64,000 nucleotides of DNA from Chenopodium formosanum (taxonomy: Eukaryota; Streptophyta; Magnoliopsida; Caryophyllales; Amaranthaceae), in the NCBI GenBank assembly GCA_024500155.1, contig CM044869.1, forward strand, positions 26,968,501 through 27,032,500. Direction: 5' to 3'. How positions within the stretch are numbered: position 1 is the stretch's first letter; each line of letters begins with the position of its first letter. Positions 11,578 to 24,235 of the stretch are shown in pieces. The notes under the pieces were generated by a model. That model was not told where the DNA came from. It did no database searches and was given only the letters and a program-made list of their open reading frames with translations. The translations under genes and the position numbers were made by a program.

Positions 11578-13162
11578 GACTGGTGACTCAACCACAAAGG
11601 TCAAAAGGTCTTGAAAAGGGTTGTAATGTAAAGGCGAAAAGGGTGAGGGTAGGCTAAAATTTGAAATTTGGTAGTATACCTAAATCGTGAAGCAAAGATT
11701 GGTTAATTCTCAACACCAAAACCAAGTATTCACCAAACAAAAACACATCACCCCCAAGCTTATTCAAAGCTAAGAATCACAAACATATGTACAAAAAGCA
11801 TAAGAACGCTTCCCCCCCAAGCTTGAACAAAGAATTGTCCTCAATGCTTAAAATAGGGAGAAAAACACTTACATCAAATATTTTTTGAATTTTCTCATTT
11901 TCACTTTTTATTACTTTTGCCAAAGCATTTTGAATTTGCTTTGCTTTTTCTCATTTTTTCATTTTTTCACTTTATTCATTGTCCTCGCCTCTTTTAACTA
12001 TGGACGCCTTTTTCAACTTTGCATTTGTTTTTTATTCACAAAATTTATACAACACAAACTTGCTTACAACATAAGAACCAAACAATCATTCTCATCCACC
12101 AAAACTCCAATATAAGAGACCAAGTGCTTCACAAAAACCAATGATAGGAACAAGAATGAAACAAAAGGCTCAAGATCTAAAGATGTGGCTTGAAAAGAAG
12201 GGTATATAACTCAAATGGTTAGCAAGAAAGCAAATGAAAACCCAAAATAAAGAAAAGAAAACTATCCTAGAAAGGGAAAAATTACCACCCCGAAAAGATG
12301 CCTTTGTCCTTCCTAAATGGCTCGGTCGAGATCTCGGGAGATGAAAGTCAAATTCTAGATAAAGCATACAATAGCCAAGGATCCATGCACCGCTCAATCA
12401 AGAAATGTTGAAAGCAAGAAGAAATAAAACCTCACATGGTTGTAGGAATAACTCACTATTAGTTTCAAATTCACCAAAGGGGAGCAATTGCAAATTTTCA
12501 AAAATAATAGAATCTGGTTTCAAGGTCCCAAAAGTTCTAAACGACTACCTTAGCATACTCTATCCTAGAATCAACCAAAGATACTCTCAAACTGTGCACA
12601 CCATTACCATTTAAAAAGAAAAACATTCAACTATACAAGTCCAAAAGTATTATGTCCAAAGCAAGAACAAAACAAAACACATTGCAAATTTGCCTTGAAA
12701 GAAACAAAAATCTTTTTGGAGTTTTTCAAGATAAAAGAACATGGAAATGCATATACAATTGTGCATGGCATATATGAATCAAAATCCCACAAAACATGAT
12801 AGAATACCCTCCCCCAAGCTTGAATGAGACAATACACTCAAATTATAAATCATAGAATCCATGGGAGGCGAAAAAAAAAAAGAAATCAAACTAACAATAC
12901 CAACACATGTCCAACAAATCATCAACCATTAGAGAAAGAGAAAGGAAAGATATTATCGGATTTAGGTGGGTGTAAATACCCGCAAATGACCCAATTTAAC
13001 TTTTCAAAGCTAAGTTCATCTATAATTGAATCTTGCTTTCCATATGCTAGCAAAATAGGAGTCAATCTTCCTTAATTCTTGATCCAAACCAATGCACCAA
13101 AGCATATCAAGTCATGTACCTAGCAAAAGGCACACGGACATTTCCATGAGAGAAAATCTATT
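11578..13162 (-). other. Non-coding 3' internal part of element A
   Basis: Coding potential is absent. Read in reverse, 12620 to 11578 matches 19750-20795 of element B almost continuously, including the A-rich stretch about 11850-11980 and the AAGCTT + G-run at 11750-11820. The part 12640-13160 (also with an AAGCTTGGGGGAGGG segment at 12808-12822 on the minus strand) has no match in B. Confidence 0.6.
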
Positions 13163-15016
13163 CTAAAAAGAAAAGAAAATGAAAGCAATAAAACACGGGT
13201 TACGTCCCGAGAAAGGCTTGATTAAGGTCCAAGCTGACCGCTCTAGAAAATAATAATTCAACGCACGCAAGAACTTGTCAAATGCACTACTACACATTTC
13301 GTAGGAAAGTAAGTGAGCACATGACAAAAAGAAGGCATGCAACAAGCTTAGTGCACACTTATGAGGAGAGAGATGCCAAGAGAAAGAAGAAGAATCAAAA
13401 GAAAATTCAACAAAATAAGAAAAGGAAAAAGAAGAAGAAGAAGGCAAACTCTCCTCATAATATTTTTGGGTGGCAACATCACCCTTTTCCTCAATAGGGG
13501 TCAAATGATGCACATATAAATCATCATAGACAAGGGGGTCCCTAATAGGCTTATTGACAAAAGAAGGGAGGGAAATAGGAGTGTAGGGGATATGGTTAAA
13601 TCTTCTTGAAAAAGGGACATGAGAAAAGGTAATAGGGGCTATGGTCTCACAAATGAACTCTTTCTCACCACCATGCCTCAAATCACCAATAAGAGCATGG
13701 AAATCAATCATAGAATCCTCAAAAGAAGAACACTCATGATCTCCATCTCCCTCAAATATCCAACTTCCAAGAGGAACTACATAATCCCCTCCATCACAAC
13801 TATGAACAACAGCTCCCTCAACATCTTTAAAGCCCAAAGTCTCAAAACTATGCCTGAATTGATGCAAATTCATTTCAAACTCATCTCTCTCCCATAAAGC
13901 ATTCTTAATGAACTCACTCAAAAGGCTATGGGTTTTCATTTGACTCTCAAAGAACTTATGGGACATAACCTCAATTGAGTCCAAATACTCATGGACAGAA
14001 GAATCACAATCATGCATAAGAGACTCATCAAGATGGGAAGGAGGGTTGGGGTTTTCGAAATTGACACTCTCTTCATTCTCAACTCTTTCACCATCACTCA
14101 AATGCTCACCAAAGGGATCCTCACCCTCTCTTGGTTGCTCAAAATCATCATCATCATCCTCAACACGCACATTGGATAGGGATTTTTCACAAACAAGCAT
14201 CAAGGAGGACAATTGACTTTTCAACTCTTCCTTTCTTTTCAATTCTTCATTAAAAATACCCTCACGTTCTCTAATTATTTCCAACTAGCTCCTCAAAGTT
14301 TCCATCATTTGTCTCTCCAAGGGCCTAAGATTAGGTTTCATCTCTAACTCCCTCAAAGATTCATCAATTTGGCTATAGGGGACTAGAGACTCATCACAAG
14401 AGTTTGGAGAATGAAAAGGCAAAGAGGGTTGATCAATAGTAAAAGAAGAGTCACAACCAAGAGTAGGACCATGCACATTAAAATCATGAGCATTTTCATT
14501 AAATAGGGAAGAGGGGGCACAATCAAGCATATGAGATTCGTTATTAAGGGAATGAACTACATCACAAGAAGGCATGGTAAATAGTGAAGAAAATTGAAAC
14601 ACACCATCAACATCAACTTAAGCATGCACCTCATCATCATGAACAAAAGGGGAAATAGAATTAAAAGCATTTGTTCTAGGTTCACTAATGGGATCATGTG
14701 ACAAAATATGGGAATTCATGCTAATATTAAAAGAATCAAGACATTGCACATCAATATTAGAAACATGATTACCCCTATTATAGACATCCCTAGCAAACCA
14801 AACATAAAAATCCCAAGCAACATCAATTGACAATGCTCTAAATTCACCATTATGCATGCTTTCAACTACATTCCTAGTTTGCTCATTCAAACCAAAATAA
14901 CAAATCTCACAAGCCTCCCAAAGGCTATAACAATTATAATTCAAAAACCCTATAAGTTTATGGAAGTAGACATTAAAAGACTCACCATCATATTGAGGAA
15001 AAGAAAAACATGCCAT
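13163..15016 (-). pseudogene. Gag-like frame of element A, 618 codons with two stops
   Basis: One minus-strand reading frame runs from ATG 15016 to the stop at 13163, interrupted only by stops at 14618-14620 and 14285-14287. No shift is needed to pass them. The N-terminus (MACFSFPQYDGESFNVYFHK, then WEACEICYFGLNE and a RALSIDVAWDFYVWFARD segment, residues 1-80) resembles the first domain of gag-like proteins in long plant gypsy elements. Residues 140-400 are acidic and low complexity (a DDDDDFE stretch near residue 290), and the C-terminus is hydrophobic and Ser/Phe rich. No zinc knuckle is seen. Function beyond a structural Gag role is unknown. It starts 89 bases after the PBS, the normal place for gag. 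Confidence 0.65.
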
Positions 15017-15104
15017 TTTTTTTCACAAAACAAACAAAAATCAAATAAAAGAAAAGTATATACAAAGACCTAAACTCAAGCAATCAAAAACACTCAAACA
15101 TAGA

Positions 15105-15130
15105 CACCTTTCCCCGACAACGGTGCCATT
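15105..15130 (-). other. Primer binding site of element A
   Basis: On the minus strand the bases right after the LTR end (..CCCCTCGTCA) read AATGGCACCGTTGTCGGGGA. Known: TGGCGCCGTTGCCGGGGA is the common PBS of many plant gypsy elements (tRNA-Asp type in Athila-like elements). Two or three mismatches are present. It fixes the strand of element A and the inner edge of its LTR. Confidence 0.75.
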
Positions 15131-17965
15131 TGACGAGGGGAAAAGACTAGGTCGTTGACTAATCCTCCCTCGATCAAACTAAATTTATAAATACTTAACA
15201 AACCTAAATACAAGTATAGAAGCAAGTCAAGGGTTGAACCCAAAGGAATGGTAATGTTCAAATGCTTTTGATTTGGGCGCCTAAGCTAGGTCAAAGCCAA
15301 AGATAAAGAGAGAACACTAACAACTAACAAAAAAAGAACCAAACAAATAAAGCACTAGAGAATGGGGATCAACAAGTAACCATGACAATTGTAGCAACTC
15401 GGGAACAACATGCAAATCAATGGTTACAAAGACTAATGGTAAGAGCAATCAAAAGAGCTCGACAAGCTATCTCCTAGAGGTCTAACTAGCGTCAACTACG
15501 AGAGACACTAACTAGGAACGTCACTAATCAAACTCAATTGACAATTGCAATTCCTAAATCAATGGTCCGTATCATTAGCAATTACAATGCAATCTAGCAT
15601 AATTCTCAAGGCCTATCGAATTACACACATGCACAATTTCCATTAATCACTTTAATCTCAACAATCAATCAACACAATTCCCAAATTAAGCACAATCAAT
15701 CAATCATACAAGTTTTACCCAATCTCTAGCCAAACAACTACTCTAACATCATCTTCTAATCAAATAACAACTAAGGAAATCAAGAATCAACAAAATATCA
15801 AGAAAAACTATACTAATCAAGCATCAAACATAAAAATCAATCCAAACAAACAAGAATATTAAACAAACCAATAGAATGAGATAGAGTTAGAAATGCTCAT
15901 TGATAATAGAGAAGATATTCAACACAATTGTCACCATTGAATCTTCAATCTCTCAATCACCATTGAAATTCCTCACTTTCTCTCTCTAAATCTACTCCTA
16001 AACTAACCCCTAATGTTGGGGTTTGGTGAGTCCGACTCACCGCGGAAACAAACCCAAAAACAAGACCGCACTCGCAATAAATAAAACCATAAACATAATT
16101 AACTTAATGACAAGATTAAGATAATAAATATACCTTTGACGCGTGCTTCGCCCGACCTCAAGGGGCTCTTACTTCGAAAGCTAGCCTCGAAATTACGACC
16201 ACCTCCAACGAAAGTCCACCCATAACTCGAACACCGACTATGTCCAATGCCTTGGAGTTAGCAAGGCCCGACCGAAACCCGAGTAATTGAGTTCAAAGAT
16301 TTTCACAATGGTGATGCCTTTTTCAACTCTTGAGTTCAAAGGTTTTCACTACTAGTGATGCCTTTTCCAACTCTTACTCAAGTACTTTTCCCAATACCCC
16401 AACTTGGGTATTTATAGGGAAATGCATGAGTGTGAAAAGCTCTCCCATCAATGTGGGAGAATTTGATTTTCCCATTTTATTTTAAAGCTAAAATAAAATT
16501 AATAATCAAACTAGTAATAAATCAACAAGTGGCAAGCTCATAAAGAGGAGTAGGTGAGGACCATTTGGAGGAGGGGGGACCAAACTTGCCCCCCACTCTT
16601 ACTCCCATAACCAGCCACCTCTATTCCTAGCCCTCCCATTAGCTTCGGCAATGTGGCAACTCACTTGGGCACCCATGGCACCCTTGTGGGCTGCCACGGT
16701 GCTGCTGTGATGCTTCGGCCCAGCACACCACGCACCCAAATGTGCGGGCTGCTGGTGCCTCGGCCTAGCAATTCACGCACCAAGTGTGCGGGCTGCTAGC
16801 TGCCGTATGCTAGCACAGCAACACACACTAGTGCGGGTTGCTAGCTGCGATATGCTAGCCTAGCCCCACACTTGGTGCGGGCTGCTAGCATTTGTCGTGC
16901 CCCTAGCACTCGGTTTTCCGATGCTAGGGGTATTTTGGTCATTGTTGATTTATTATTATTTTCACGTCTCGTCTTTTACTATTTTCGACTCGACTATCGA
17001 CGCTCGGTTTCGACGCTCCAAGCTCGAATTTCCGACGTCTAAATATTTATTACTCTATCGACTCATTAATTCCTTCCGAATTAATTCGTCGCTTCGGCTC
17101 GTTAGTTGCTTGGGTGTGACCCGAAGGGTTCAGTCAAGATTAAGCTGTAATATTAATTATGCATTAATATTACTGATCGGAAGCGGCCTCCACCCAGGCA
17201 TTCCGATCACTTGACCTTACTGAAAAATTAGCTTTCTAATAATTTCGAACCCCCTATCGGAATAATACACTTGTTCGAAGGACACCATTCCTTTCACCTA
17301 AAACTAGAGAGAGAAGCTCTCAACTAAGCTAAAAATATGTCTAGAATTTCTACTAAAATCGGGTTACAAGTAGATATTTATAGGAGGCGCGAAACGAAAC
17401 CCAGCAAAAACAAGGACCCGAAGCAGCCCGCCCGTGCGGGCTGGTGGCGCACCCGCGCCCGTGGATTGAGCGCCCGCGCTCCTCTGGTTCCTTCGGTTCT
17501 TCTCGAGGCTTCGTGCGTTCGCTAATGGCTTTGAATGAGCACACCGAATGATGATGATGGACACCAAGGATGGCAGATTCAAAGGAGCTTGACGATGGGT
17601 TCAACACCACTTTTTCATGAGAGCGCGGCTTGAGAGCGCAAGAGCTAGAACTTGGATAATCCGCTTCCTTGCATCTTAAGCTTTCCTATTGCCATGAGCT
17701 TGCTTCAAAAGCATCTTCCACCTTAGTAAAACCCCAATATCAAGACCCAGACCTCATACAATACCTACAACCACGAAAAGAGAGCAAATAAAGGAGAAAA
17801 GACTAGAAAAACCATAGAAATGCACAAAACCACAAAATAAGAGAGAAAAGGTAAAACAAAGAGGAAAATCATGAAACTAAGCATTTATTAAGAAGAAAAG
17901 CTATGAAAAGAAGGTAAAAACAACCTAAATACTCATCAAATGGGTGCCATTTATGACACCCATCA
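15131..17965 (-). repeat. 5' LTR of element A (interrupted by a solo LTR)
   Basis: It is bounded by TGATGGGTGTC on the minus strand at 17965 and ..CTCGTCA at 15131, so TG...CA. Its net length is about 1.55 kb once the 1,283-bp solo LTR and one target copy are removed. A TATA-like CTATAAATATC lies on the minus strand at 17373-17383. GC-rich sequence follows at 17400-17480. The next five bases to the right (GATCC, 17966-17970) would be the target duplication, but the other end is outside the window. Confidence 0.75.
16014..17296 (+). mobile_element. Solo LTR inside the LTR of element A
   Basis: 1,283 bp, TGTTGGGGTTTG...CCTTTCA, flanked by a perfect 5-bp duplication CCTAA (16009-16013 and 17297-17301). 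Its first 900 bp are related, in the opposite orientation, to 24236-25151. It includes a TATA-like TATTTATAGGG at 16409-16419 (minus sense CCCTATAAATA) and a GC-rich stretch with repeated GCTAGC/TGCGGGCTGC words at 16670-16900. Orientation as an LTR could be either. The paired copy suggests its promoter reads on the minus strand. Confidence 0.88.
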
Positions 17966-18824
17966 GATCCTCGCGAGAGAACTCCTTCCCAATACCTCAA
18001 CATTTATGCTCTTGTCAACCAAATATTTCTTGATTGGTTCTTGATTCCAAGCAAAGAAGCCACCGACAGAAAGACAAAGAAGAATAACCTTACTTGGAGA
18101 CCCCCAAGGTGCAATATTGATCCTTCTCTACGGCGGAAGACAAATCATTCAAGAACCAATTTCGATGATGTTCCTTTGGCGGATTTTCAAGCTTTGCCCC
18201 CGGTTGAATGGGGAGGTACACCTATCCCTTCCTCTAGTTCTTCTTCTTCACTTGAGTTTTCTACTTTGCATGCCAAAATTGATTCTATTGCTAATGTCTT
18301 GTATTCTATGCCTTTGGGGCACGATTTTACTTTTGGTTATGATTTTCATGCTCGTCAAGTGTATGATTTGCATATTAAGAGGGGGGAGATCGAAACCATA
18401 CTTAAACTATCCGTACCTCCCGGTCCAATAAGGACCTATCCTTCAATGGGAACCCTATGACCCCTCCCTTGGACCTAGACTTTGTTACCCTTATTGGGAA
18501 GGTCCTAATGTCCTCCCTAGTGATATTATTGGCACCACCCCGGCCACTTACGATTATAAGCGGCCCGGTGGGTACGATTTTACTTATGATCCTTCGAACC
18601 CTTTGCCTTTCTCAAACCCCGAGACATTTGGTAAATGGGGCTTGTCGGGTGAGCCGATCTTGGATGATTGGTCTCATTTTTTTGAGGTGGATTGAGCTAG
18701 GAGAGAAGGTAGGTTGAGGGGCAAGGCTCCCATGGAGGTGGGTGATTACGCTAGCTCAAGTCATGTAGTCTTAGAGATCGGTGAGGAGAGTACTCATTCT
18801 ACCCCTTACCATAGTGCCGAGTGA
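17966..18824 (+). pseudogene. C-terminal part of a gag-like frame in element B
   Basis: An open frame runs from 17966 (no start; it continues from outside the junction with A) to about 18450, then a one-base shift moves it to the +1 frame, which is open to TGA 18693-18695 and beyond it to TGA 18822-18824. The protein begins DPRERTPSQYLNIYALVNQI, has a Ser run at about residue 88 and a Tyr/Pro/Gly-rich second half. I do not recognise the family. Its place in B upstream of long non-coding DNA suggests the tail of Gag. It is broken by the shift and one or two stops. Confidence 0.5.
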
Positions 18825-21094
18825 TGCCATCTTGTCTACCCCCCTTACTTGTTTGCTTTCTATGTTGTTCTCTTTATGCCTCTATGCTATTAGGATTTGA
18901 GTTTGGGGGGTAGTTCATTTCAAGCTTGGGGGTGTTTTATGTTGTTTGTGTGCTTCACCGTTCCCCCCTGGCATTTATGGTTCACTCTTGGCTGGTGTTG
19001 ATCATTGTTTGTCTCATGCTTCTCTGTTATTCTGTATGGCTGATGATGGTTTCTTGCTGATGGATTTTCTGCTTTAGAGCCTGGTATTGTTGATTGTTCG
19101 TTTGTTTACTGTGTGATATGCTTTTTGCTTCATGATTCCGCTTCCTGATGATTCTGCTACTGTCCTGCATTACCGTATCCCTTATAAGTTACATGTATCC
19201 CTTTTATTTCTTTTCTTTCTTCTCTCATGAAGTTACTAACATTCTTTTGTGTAGATATTTCTCTTTCTTTTTCTTTATCTCTCACCTTTTAGGTCTTCAA
19301 TGAGAGCATTCGACGCTTGGAATTCGGTAACGAATTTCTTGTTATCGTACATGTTCTTTCTTATCACGATATTTGGGTGAGATCTTTCTATTTTCCCTCT
19401 TTTTCTTTCCCCTTTTGTATGCATAGGTTAGGTTTAGTTTAGGAAGTTGAATGGTTTGAGGTTGCTTGCTTTTAACACCTTAGTGTGTTTGGGGTCATTG
19501 GCGTTGTAGCCGAATGACCATTTGTTTGTCGATTGGGATATTATGTGTTTGGCTTGCTTCCTTGTGTTTTTCTATTCCTTCTTGTTCTTCTTTATTTTTT
19601 TTCTTTTCTTTTTCCTTTTCTTCTATTTTTTCTTTTTGTTTTGCCTATTCTTTTTGCTTTTTGCAAAAATAAAATTTGAAAAAAAAAAAACATTTCTTTT
19701 TGAGGCATTACCATTTGGACTTTGCATTTTTAGATATTATCCTTCTTAAAAGACAATGGTTCACACGGTTTGAGAGTATCTTTGGTTGATTCTAGGATAG
19801 AGTATGCTAAGGTAGTATCTTTAGAACTTTTGGGACCTTGAAGCCGGATTCTATTTGTTTTTGAAAATTTGCGATTGCTCCCTTTTGGTGAATTTAAAAC
19901 TAATAGTGAGTTTTTGCTACAACCATGTGAGGTTTCATTCTTTTCAAGCCTTCTACATATTTTGCATGAGCGGCACATGGATCCTTGACTATTGTATGCT
20001 TTATATAGAATTTGACTTTCATCTCCCGAGATCGCGACCGAGCCATTTAGGAAGGACAAAGGCATCTTTTCGAGGTGGTAATTTTTACTTTTCTAGGATA
20101 GTTTTATTTTCTTCATTTTGGGTTTTTATTTTCCTACTTGCTAACCATTTAAGCCTTATACCCATCTTTTCAAGCCACATCTTTAGCTTTTGAGCCTTTT
20201 GTTTCATTCGTGTTCCCATCATTGGTTTTTGTGAAGCATTTGGTCTCTATTGTTGGAGTTTTGGTGGATGAGAATGATTGTTTGGTTCTTATAATGAATG
20301 CAAGTTTGTGTTGTAAATATTTTGTGAATAAAAAGCAAATGAAATGTTGAAAAAGCCGTCCATATTAAAAGAGGCGAGACATGAAATAATGTGAAAAATG
20401 AAAAAATGAGAAAAAGCAAAGCACATTCAAAAGCTTTGGCAAAAATTGAAAAAAGTGAAAATTGAGAAAATACAAAAAATATTTTGATGTAAGCATCTTT
20501 CTCCCTATTTTACGCATTGAGGACAATGCTTTGTTCAAGCTTAGGGGGAAGCGTTCTTACGCTTTTTGTATATATGTTTGTGATTTTTGGCTTTGAATAA
20601 GCTTGGAGGTGTTGGTGTTTTTGTTTGGTGATTACTTGGTTTTGGTGTTGAGATTTGGCCAATCTTTGCTTCACAATTTAGGTATACCACCAAATTTCAA
20701 ATTTTAGCCTACCCTCACCCTTTTTTCCCATACATTACAACCCTTTCCAAGACCTTTTGACCTTTGTGGTTGAGTCACAAGTCGGTGGAGGGAGATGTAG
20801 GTCAAGCTTATAGTGTGGTATGCAATAGTTGAGACGTCGAATAGCCTTAAATCTCTTTCTTTTTCCGGTTCCTTCGGGGAGCCATTGAGATGCTCACTAA
20901 AGGTAGATTTGAAGCTAATTAGGAGAATGTGCTAAAAAATATTTTGAGATGAAAGTGAATTATGTCTTGATAGTTCTCTATGCTTAGCATGTTCTATGTT
21001 TCAATAAACCTTAGATATCTCGGAACCTGCCTACCCTTGTTTGTTTAGAAAGCTTGGTATCTACTTGTGTTTTGTTTATTTGCAAAAGTCCATT
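18825..21094 (+). other. Non-coding 3' internal part of element B
   Basis: It is T-rich, with no family-level protein similarity. The Phe-rich frame at 19522-19749 is a by-product of T-runs. Bases 19750-21094 are the counterpart of 12620-7804 in A (reverse), and 20772-20792 is the empty target of CACTA element 1. Confidence 0.6.
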
Positions 21095-22799
21095 CACTAC
21101 TACAAAATGCGTCCTTTATAGACGCTTTTGCCTCGACGCTGAGCATGGACCGTCCACTTCATATTGCAGGTAGCGTGGTATCTCGACACCTTTTTATGTC
21201 TTTTTATCTTCCCGACTTAGATTAGTGTCGAGATTTCAGTGAATACCCATGTGGAGCACACGTGTCGCGTATCAAAATTAGGGGAAAGCTTGTGAACCAC
21301 CCAGCCTCTAAAATAATCTCCATCTCTCTCATAATTACTACGGAGTATCTGCAGCCGTCATCTCTGCCCTAACCTCCACTCTTGGCCCTCTTCTCACAAT
21401 TTCAATTGTAGAGTTTCAGATCTAAATGGTAAATCCTTGCTTGCGATTTCTATCCTTATTTTACTGGTAATATTTTTCATTTCCTCATCTTAGCTTGAAT
21501 TTCTAGGTTTTTTTTTGTTTTTATTTTTTATTTTTACTCTCTTGTGTATTTTCCTAATACTTTCTTTTTCTCCATACCTTGCATAATATGAGAATCGTCT
21601 TAGCTCTCTGTTGATATATTGCAAAAAGTCTTGGATATGTTTCTGCTCCTTGTTGCATTGTTTTCAATATATTTTAAGTAAATAAGGAATTGATAATTGA
21701 TGATTTAAGCTTCACAAGTCTGAAATTGGGGATTATATTGAGGCAATTTATGATACTCTTTGATATATGTAGCTTATTTAACTTATTTCTTACGATAAGA
21801 ATTTGAAATCTTATTTGTGATTAATTTATTTGCCTAATAATTATTGCGGTGAAACCTAATTTTGTTATCTCGTAGGAACTGTTAGTATGTCATTTATACC
21901 TTTTAATCCATCTGCTTGATTGTGAAAGATGGTTTTCTTAATTGGGGTAAATGGGTTGTCACTATTTATGTAATAATTTAGAGGTGTTCTCTACAATTAT
22001 TCTTGAGTTATTGTTGTCACTACTTTGTGGGCTTTGGTTGGATCATTATTGTTATAACATAACTAAATAAAATTGGAAAAATTGTTATATTTTTCCTCAT
22101 TACCCTTTGTAATCTAACACATTAATAGATTGCAGACATGGTCTATCTTACTTTGTTTTGTCCAACAAAAATATTACATCCTAACAAATGCAGGTTTTGC
22201 ATTGTATTAAGTTGATGTCTAAAAGCATGCAAATGGATATTGAACTTGAAGTTAAGTCAACTATTAAGTTTTAGTTCTATAAGTATGTTCAATCTTGTAC
22301 TTTCTTCTGCATTTGTAGGCATTTCGTGCTCAGAACATGGTAAGAGCTAGATTAAGTCTTGTTGTACTATAAAATGTCTTTCTTTTATTATACTTAATTA
22401 ATCGGCATATTTATCTGATTTTTTTTTGTTCAAATTATTAGTAAGTCTGCATCTTCAACATAACACTATATGCTACTTTAGACATATCATTATAAGAACA
22501 CAAACCATTTCACATAATTAATGCAGTATTGTATTATTATATGCCAAATTGCACTACTTGTGCAGCTTTAACTAAATGTAATAGAGTTCTTGATATATGT
22601 TAAAATAAATGAAGAGTTTTACTTATTTTATTGAATGGAGAAACTAGATAGAAAAAGAATTATAGGTGTAAATTCTGATCACTTTCATAACAATTTTCAG
22701 AAGCACTAGAATTGGACTTCCTGAGAGCTAAGCCTACTCAAATTGCATTATTATTTGGCATTGATCGATCACTGGTGTCCGTTGTTATTGTTAAAAGAG
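21095..22799 (+). mobile_element. CACTA-type element 2, left end only
   Basis: It starts CACTACTACAAAATGCG at 21095, preceded by ATT. Element A has the uninterrupted sequence at 7803-7825 (TGAATGGACTTTTGC on the plus strand), so this is a true insertion border. Subterminal words with CGACGC and CTCGACAC follow to 21240. The right terminus was not found before 31 kb and is probably lost or buried by later insertions. Around 22701-22799 an AG...GT-bordered piece reads ALELDFLRAKPTQIALLFGI, possibly a captured exon I cannot name. The right limit given is arbitrary. Confidence 0.55.
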
Positions 22800-24235
22800 G
22801 TATGTGACTCAACTCTGGTATAATTTTCTTGCTTTATTTTCATATAATCTTTCGAGTTTTCTTTTATTTTCCGTCCTTATAAGTCATTTTGGTTTTTCAT
22901 TCACTTTTATGAGTTTTTCGTGATTTTTGTTCTTATTTAGCTATTTTAGTTTAGTTTCTATTCATTTTGCTTTGTCTCTTACTTTTACTTGAATTTTTGT
23001 TAGTGAAGTTTCAAAGTTTTATTTGTTGCGCTCTCACGGTTGCGCCCTCTTTGATTCTAGGTCATGAAAGCGCAAATATTTGAAGATCAAGGGATGCCCT
23101 CCTCGCGGGCATCATCACGAGAGCATAAGGATGGACGAGAGCGCTAGGAGAAAAACTTCGCACAAGGATCTACGAGCGAGCAAGAGGAGTCGTGCATGCC
23201 GCAACACCACAGCAGGGGTGCGCGCGCGGGCACGGGCCTGTGGTGCATGCGCACGGCCCTGCTCCGATCCTCTACGCTCGTTTTACTATATATACCCCTT
23301 GACTTTTCCTTTTTTGGGGGATGACGATTTCACTTGTACTTGAGATTTATTTCCAGATTTAGTAGAGAGAGAAACTTTAGATTACTTGTTTTATACTTCA
23401 AATTACATCTTTGAGCTTGGATTTCATCTTCAATCAATGAAAATTAGTGAGAATTTCTTTCTTTGAATTTACTTTTGCTTGCTCTTTCCTTTAATTTTTG
23501 AATGTTTGATTTGATTGTTGATCTTTGGTTTGAGAATTTGTTGAATTTGATTTTCTCTTTGATTAAGCTTGAAATGATAATGTTTGTAATTCAATTTGCT
23601 TTGCTTTTCAATTCCATTATGATTTGTGAGTAGATTAGTAGCTAGGGAGAAAGGGAAGCATGCTTGATTGATGATTCTTGGATGATTGAATTGTTGCAAT
23701 TAAATTGGTTGACATAGTTGTGCATGTGATTAATTTGATTAGGAGTGATCAACCTAGATGATTAATCTAGATTGCATAACAAATTTCAATGACATGAACC
23801 CTTGATTTGAGAATTGATTTAATTGGTTGAATTTGATTGTGATTTTCCTTGTTAGTCATTCATAGTGAACCCTAGCTTGACTTATACGAGATAGCTCTTG
23901 AATTCTATTAATTGCAACTATTGTTTATCCTTTGCAACGTTTGAATCAATTGAGTTCTTCATCGATCGGCATAGCCATTGAGCTTGCATGTGGAACCTTA
24001 ATCCCTAGTGTTTAGCATATTGATTTTCTTGACTTGATTAGTTAATTGAGACCTTAGTTATAATTCAATTCACTTCACCTCTCATTCTTCGAAGTAGCTT
24101 GACCATAGGCTATAGCATTCTCCCTCTCATTCCTCGTGGTTCGACTCGGACTTGTCCTATACTAGGAATAAGTTTGACTTTCTTAATTGTTTGATTGGTG
24201 GTGCTTTAGATTTCAACGACCTAGATTACCACCAC
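22800..24235 (+). repeat. LTR-like sequence of a long-LTR gypsy element
   Basis: Base composition and layout follow the LTR of element A: T-rich start, GCGCTCTCACGG...GCGC segment, GC-rich block with CGCGCGCGGGC (23219-23229), TATA-like CTATATATACCCC (23286-23298), then ATTG-rich DNA and a closing stretch with ACTTGTCCTATACTAGG (24148-24164). No PBS or clear TG...CA border was found, so limits are approximate and the call is inference. Confidence 0.4.

Larger units (their letters stand above)
7685..17965 (-). mobile_element. Large gypsy-like LTR retrotransposon 'A', 3' end missing
   Basis: Read on the minus strand: 5' LTR (17965 to 15131), primer binding site (15130 to 15105), gag-like frame (15016 to 13163), then non-coding DNA to 7685, where the 3' LTR of the gag-only copy 1 begins. 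No pol is visible. The stretch 12620-7722, excluding the CACTA insertion, is about 85-90% alike to 19750-21094 of element B in inverted orientation, including a GAGGACAATnCTTTGTTCAAGC segment followed by a G-run. Known: long LTRs, this style of PBS and a GAGGACAA...TGGGGG segment are typical of plant Tat/Athila-group elements. The assignment to that group is inference. Confidence 0.75.
17966..21094 (+). mobile_element. Element 'B', plus-strand relative of A, truncated at both sides
   Basis: It starts inside a coding frame exactly at the LTR of A, so A probably inserted into B. After a broken gag-like frame (17966-18824) comes T-rich non-coding DNA with AAGCTT + G-run segments (18931-18943, 20537-20550). 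From 19750 it matches A in inverted orientation. A CACTA terminus interrupts it at 21095. No pol was found. Confidence 0.65.

Noticed and set aside
19522..19749. Phe-rich membrane-like frame
   Set aside because: Produced by T-runs in non-coding DNA of element B.
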